DNA from: Methylophilus sp. DW102
GTDB taxonomy: Bacteria; Pseudomonadota; Gammaproteobacteria; Burkholderiales; Methylophilaceae
NCBI RefSeq assembly: GCF_037076555.1
Contig: NZ_AP029023.1
Coordinates: 930,001 to 994,000 of the forward strand
DNA length: 64,000 nucleotides
Direction: 5' to 3'
Shown here: positions 62,803 through 64,000 of the stretch, piece after piece
Position numbering within the stretch: the first letter of the stretch is position 1
How the letters are laid out: each line of letters starts with the position of its first letter
Notes under the pieces: generated by a model
Database searches by the model: none
Told to the model about the DNA's origin: nothing
The model's input: only the letters and a program-made list of their open reading frames with translations
Position numbers and translations under genes: made by a program

Positions 62803-64000
62803 ATGCAAAAACCAAGAAAAAAACTGATTGTCGTTGCGACGGCATTTTCATTACATGCCTATGCGCTACAGGGGCTGGCAGAAGACCAGTCTCAAGCGAG
62901 CAAGTCGGTGGCGCTGGATAAACTCGAAGTCCGTGGCATTTTGCCCGACCGCCTGGACTCCGTGCCGGGGTCATACGATTTAATTGATGAAAAAGCACTG
63001 ATGGAGCGCCGCCCATTCTCAATTCAGGAAGCGTTGAACAATGTGCCTGGTGTGAATGTCGTTGGGGAGAATACATTTGGTTTGGGCGTGAATATCGGGA
63101 TTCGGGGATTAAACCCTCGCCGGACTTCACGTATCTTGTTAATGGAAGATGGGATGCCTATCTTTCTGACGCCTTATGGAGATCCGGCAGCGCATTACAC
63201 CACACCGCTTGAGCGTGTACAGCGTATTGAAGTTGTAAAGGGGTCCGGCCAGATTCTTTATGGACCACAGACCGTGGGCGGCATGATCAACTTCGTGACT
63301 CGGCCTGTGCCAACGGATGGACAAGTGCATGGAAGTGTACAGGCGACGTTGGGTAACCATGACTTTAGCAGTCTTTACGGCACGATAGGCGCTGGTGATG
63401 AGCGTGGAGGACTGATGATAGATGCCCTACATAAAAAAGGCGATGGCATCCGCAAGCATCATGACTTTGAGATTCAGGAGTATACGGCGAAAGGACAGTT
63501 AAACTTGTCGGACCGACATACGTTGATTGCTAAAGCCAGTTATTTCCGCGAGGACTCGCATGTATCAGAAACCGGTTTGGGCCTTGTGGAGTATAACGAA
63601 GATAAGTATCAGGCACCTACTGGCAAGAATGATGTGTTTCAGCATGAGCGGACTACCTTTCAATTGCAGCACCTGTTTCAGGTCAATGAGCAGGTGAAAT
63701 TGAGTACGCAAGCGTATTATGCAAAATCTGAACGGGCATCATTCAGGCAAATCAACAACCCAGGTGAAAATGCGGGTCGATCCCAACTGGAAAGATGTCC
63801 AGCAGGCATTGGCGGTAATGGTAACCCTAATCTGGCGTTAGCTGATCAATGCGGCGGGCGTTGGCGGCCACGTGAGTTTGAATATTGGGGGATTGAGCCA
63901 CGTCTGGATATTCAACACAGCCTATTCGGGATCGAAAGTAATGCAGTATTGGGCTTCAGATATCATAAGGAAGACATCGATCGTAAACAATATCGTGGTG
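62803..64000 (+). CDS. TonB-dependent receptor, FecA/ferric-citrate-like (3' part outside window)
   Basis: 399 codons are visible; the frame stays open to the right edge. A signal peptide (VVATAFSLHAYALQGLA) is followed directly by a TonB-box-like LDKLEVRG and the plug (RPFSIQEALNNVPGVNVVGE, IRGLNPRRTSRILLMEDGMP, VVKGSGQILYGPQTVGG). There is no STN domain. The barrel segments RCPAG..., CGGRWRPREFEYWGIEPRL resemble Fe3+-dicitrate receptors of the FecA group that lack the signalling domain. Regulation is probably by the Fur box upstream. The ligand is inferred. Confidence 0.85.
   Translation, partial: MQKPRKKLIVVATAFSLHAYALQGLAEDQSQASKSVALDKLEVRGILPDRLDSVPGSYDLIDEKALMERRPFSIQEALNNVPGVNVVGENTFGLGVNIGIRGLNPRRTSRILLMEDGMPIFLTPYGDPAAHYTTPLERVQRIEVVKGSGQILYGPQTVGGMINFVTRPVPTDGQVHGSVQATLGNHDFSSLYGTIGAGDERGGLMIDALHKKGDGIRKHHDFEIQEYTAKGQLNLSDRHTLIAKASYFREDSHVSETGLGLVEYNEDKYQAPTGKNDVFQHERTTFQLQHLFQVNEQVKLSTQAYYAKSERASFRQINNPGENAGRSQLERCPAGIGGNGNPNLALADQCGGRWRPREFEYWGIEPRLDIQHSLFGIESNAVLGFRYHKEDIDRKQYRG

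Noticed and set aside
1..64000. CRISPR arrays, tRNA or rRNA genes
   Set aside because: No regularly spaced repeats, tRNA cloverleaf ends or rRNA signature stretches were seen on either strand.

Overview
The window reads as chromosome of a Gram-negative betaproteobacterium. The evidence is a leuS-lptE-holA-proA-nadD block, lipoprotein outer-membrane factors, many TonB-dependent receptors, PEP-CTERM proteins and moderate-to-high GC coding sequence. The amide and nitrate genes recall Methylophilaceae (Methylophilus-like methylotrophs), but no methylotrophy marker lies in the window, so the family is an inference. No rRNA, tRNA or CRISPR array was seen.

Left part (1-10 kb, minus strand): a nitrogen-acquisition block in the transcription order amiE-amiC-amiR-nasR-[leader]-nrtA-nrtB-nrtD-porin-cobA. 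Aliphatic amidase releases ammonia from amides; AmiC and AmiR sense amide and control antitermination. NasR (NIT-ANTAR) controls a nitrate ABC transporter, and CobA supplies siroheme for nitrite reduction. Both transporter and amidase leaders carry a sigma-54-type promoter followed by an intrinsic terminator. The nrtA leader also has an NtrC-like dyad and a hexaloop hairpin beginning at the predicted +1.

10-18.4 kb: a Kef-type antiporter, then a TetR-type repressor divergent from a complete RND efflux operon. 18.5-21.3 kb: an accessory patch with two integron-type gene cassettes (attC sites, no integrase, i.e. a CALIN). It abuts a REP-associated tyrosine transposase flanked by inverted REPs, and then a PEP-CTERM protein gene.

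21.4-27 kb: hflX, a methyltransferase, and divergent metR/metE. 27-36.2 kb: two FecI/FecR cell-surface-signalling modules with Fur boxes, each with an STN-containing TonB receptor (siderophore-like and haem-like), plus a PepSY membrane protein. 36.5-41 kb: a cobalamin riboswitch in front of a class Ia ribonucleotide reductase operon (nrdA, nrdB, 2Fe-2S ferredoxin), with related intergenic repeats on both sides of nrdB.

41-47 kb: a VapBC-type toxin-antitoxin pair, an M48 membrane protease and an AT-rich RloC-like anticodon nuclease, probably acquired. 47-55.2 kb: a PAS-PAS-GAF-GGDEF-EAL protein, an OsmC-YcaO fusion, rlmF, rhlE and yaiI. 55.2-62.5 kb (minus strand): a PEP-CTERM metalloprotease, nadD, proA, holA, lptE and leuS. 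The window ends inside a FecA-like TonB receptor preceded by a Fur box.
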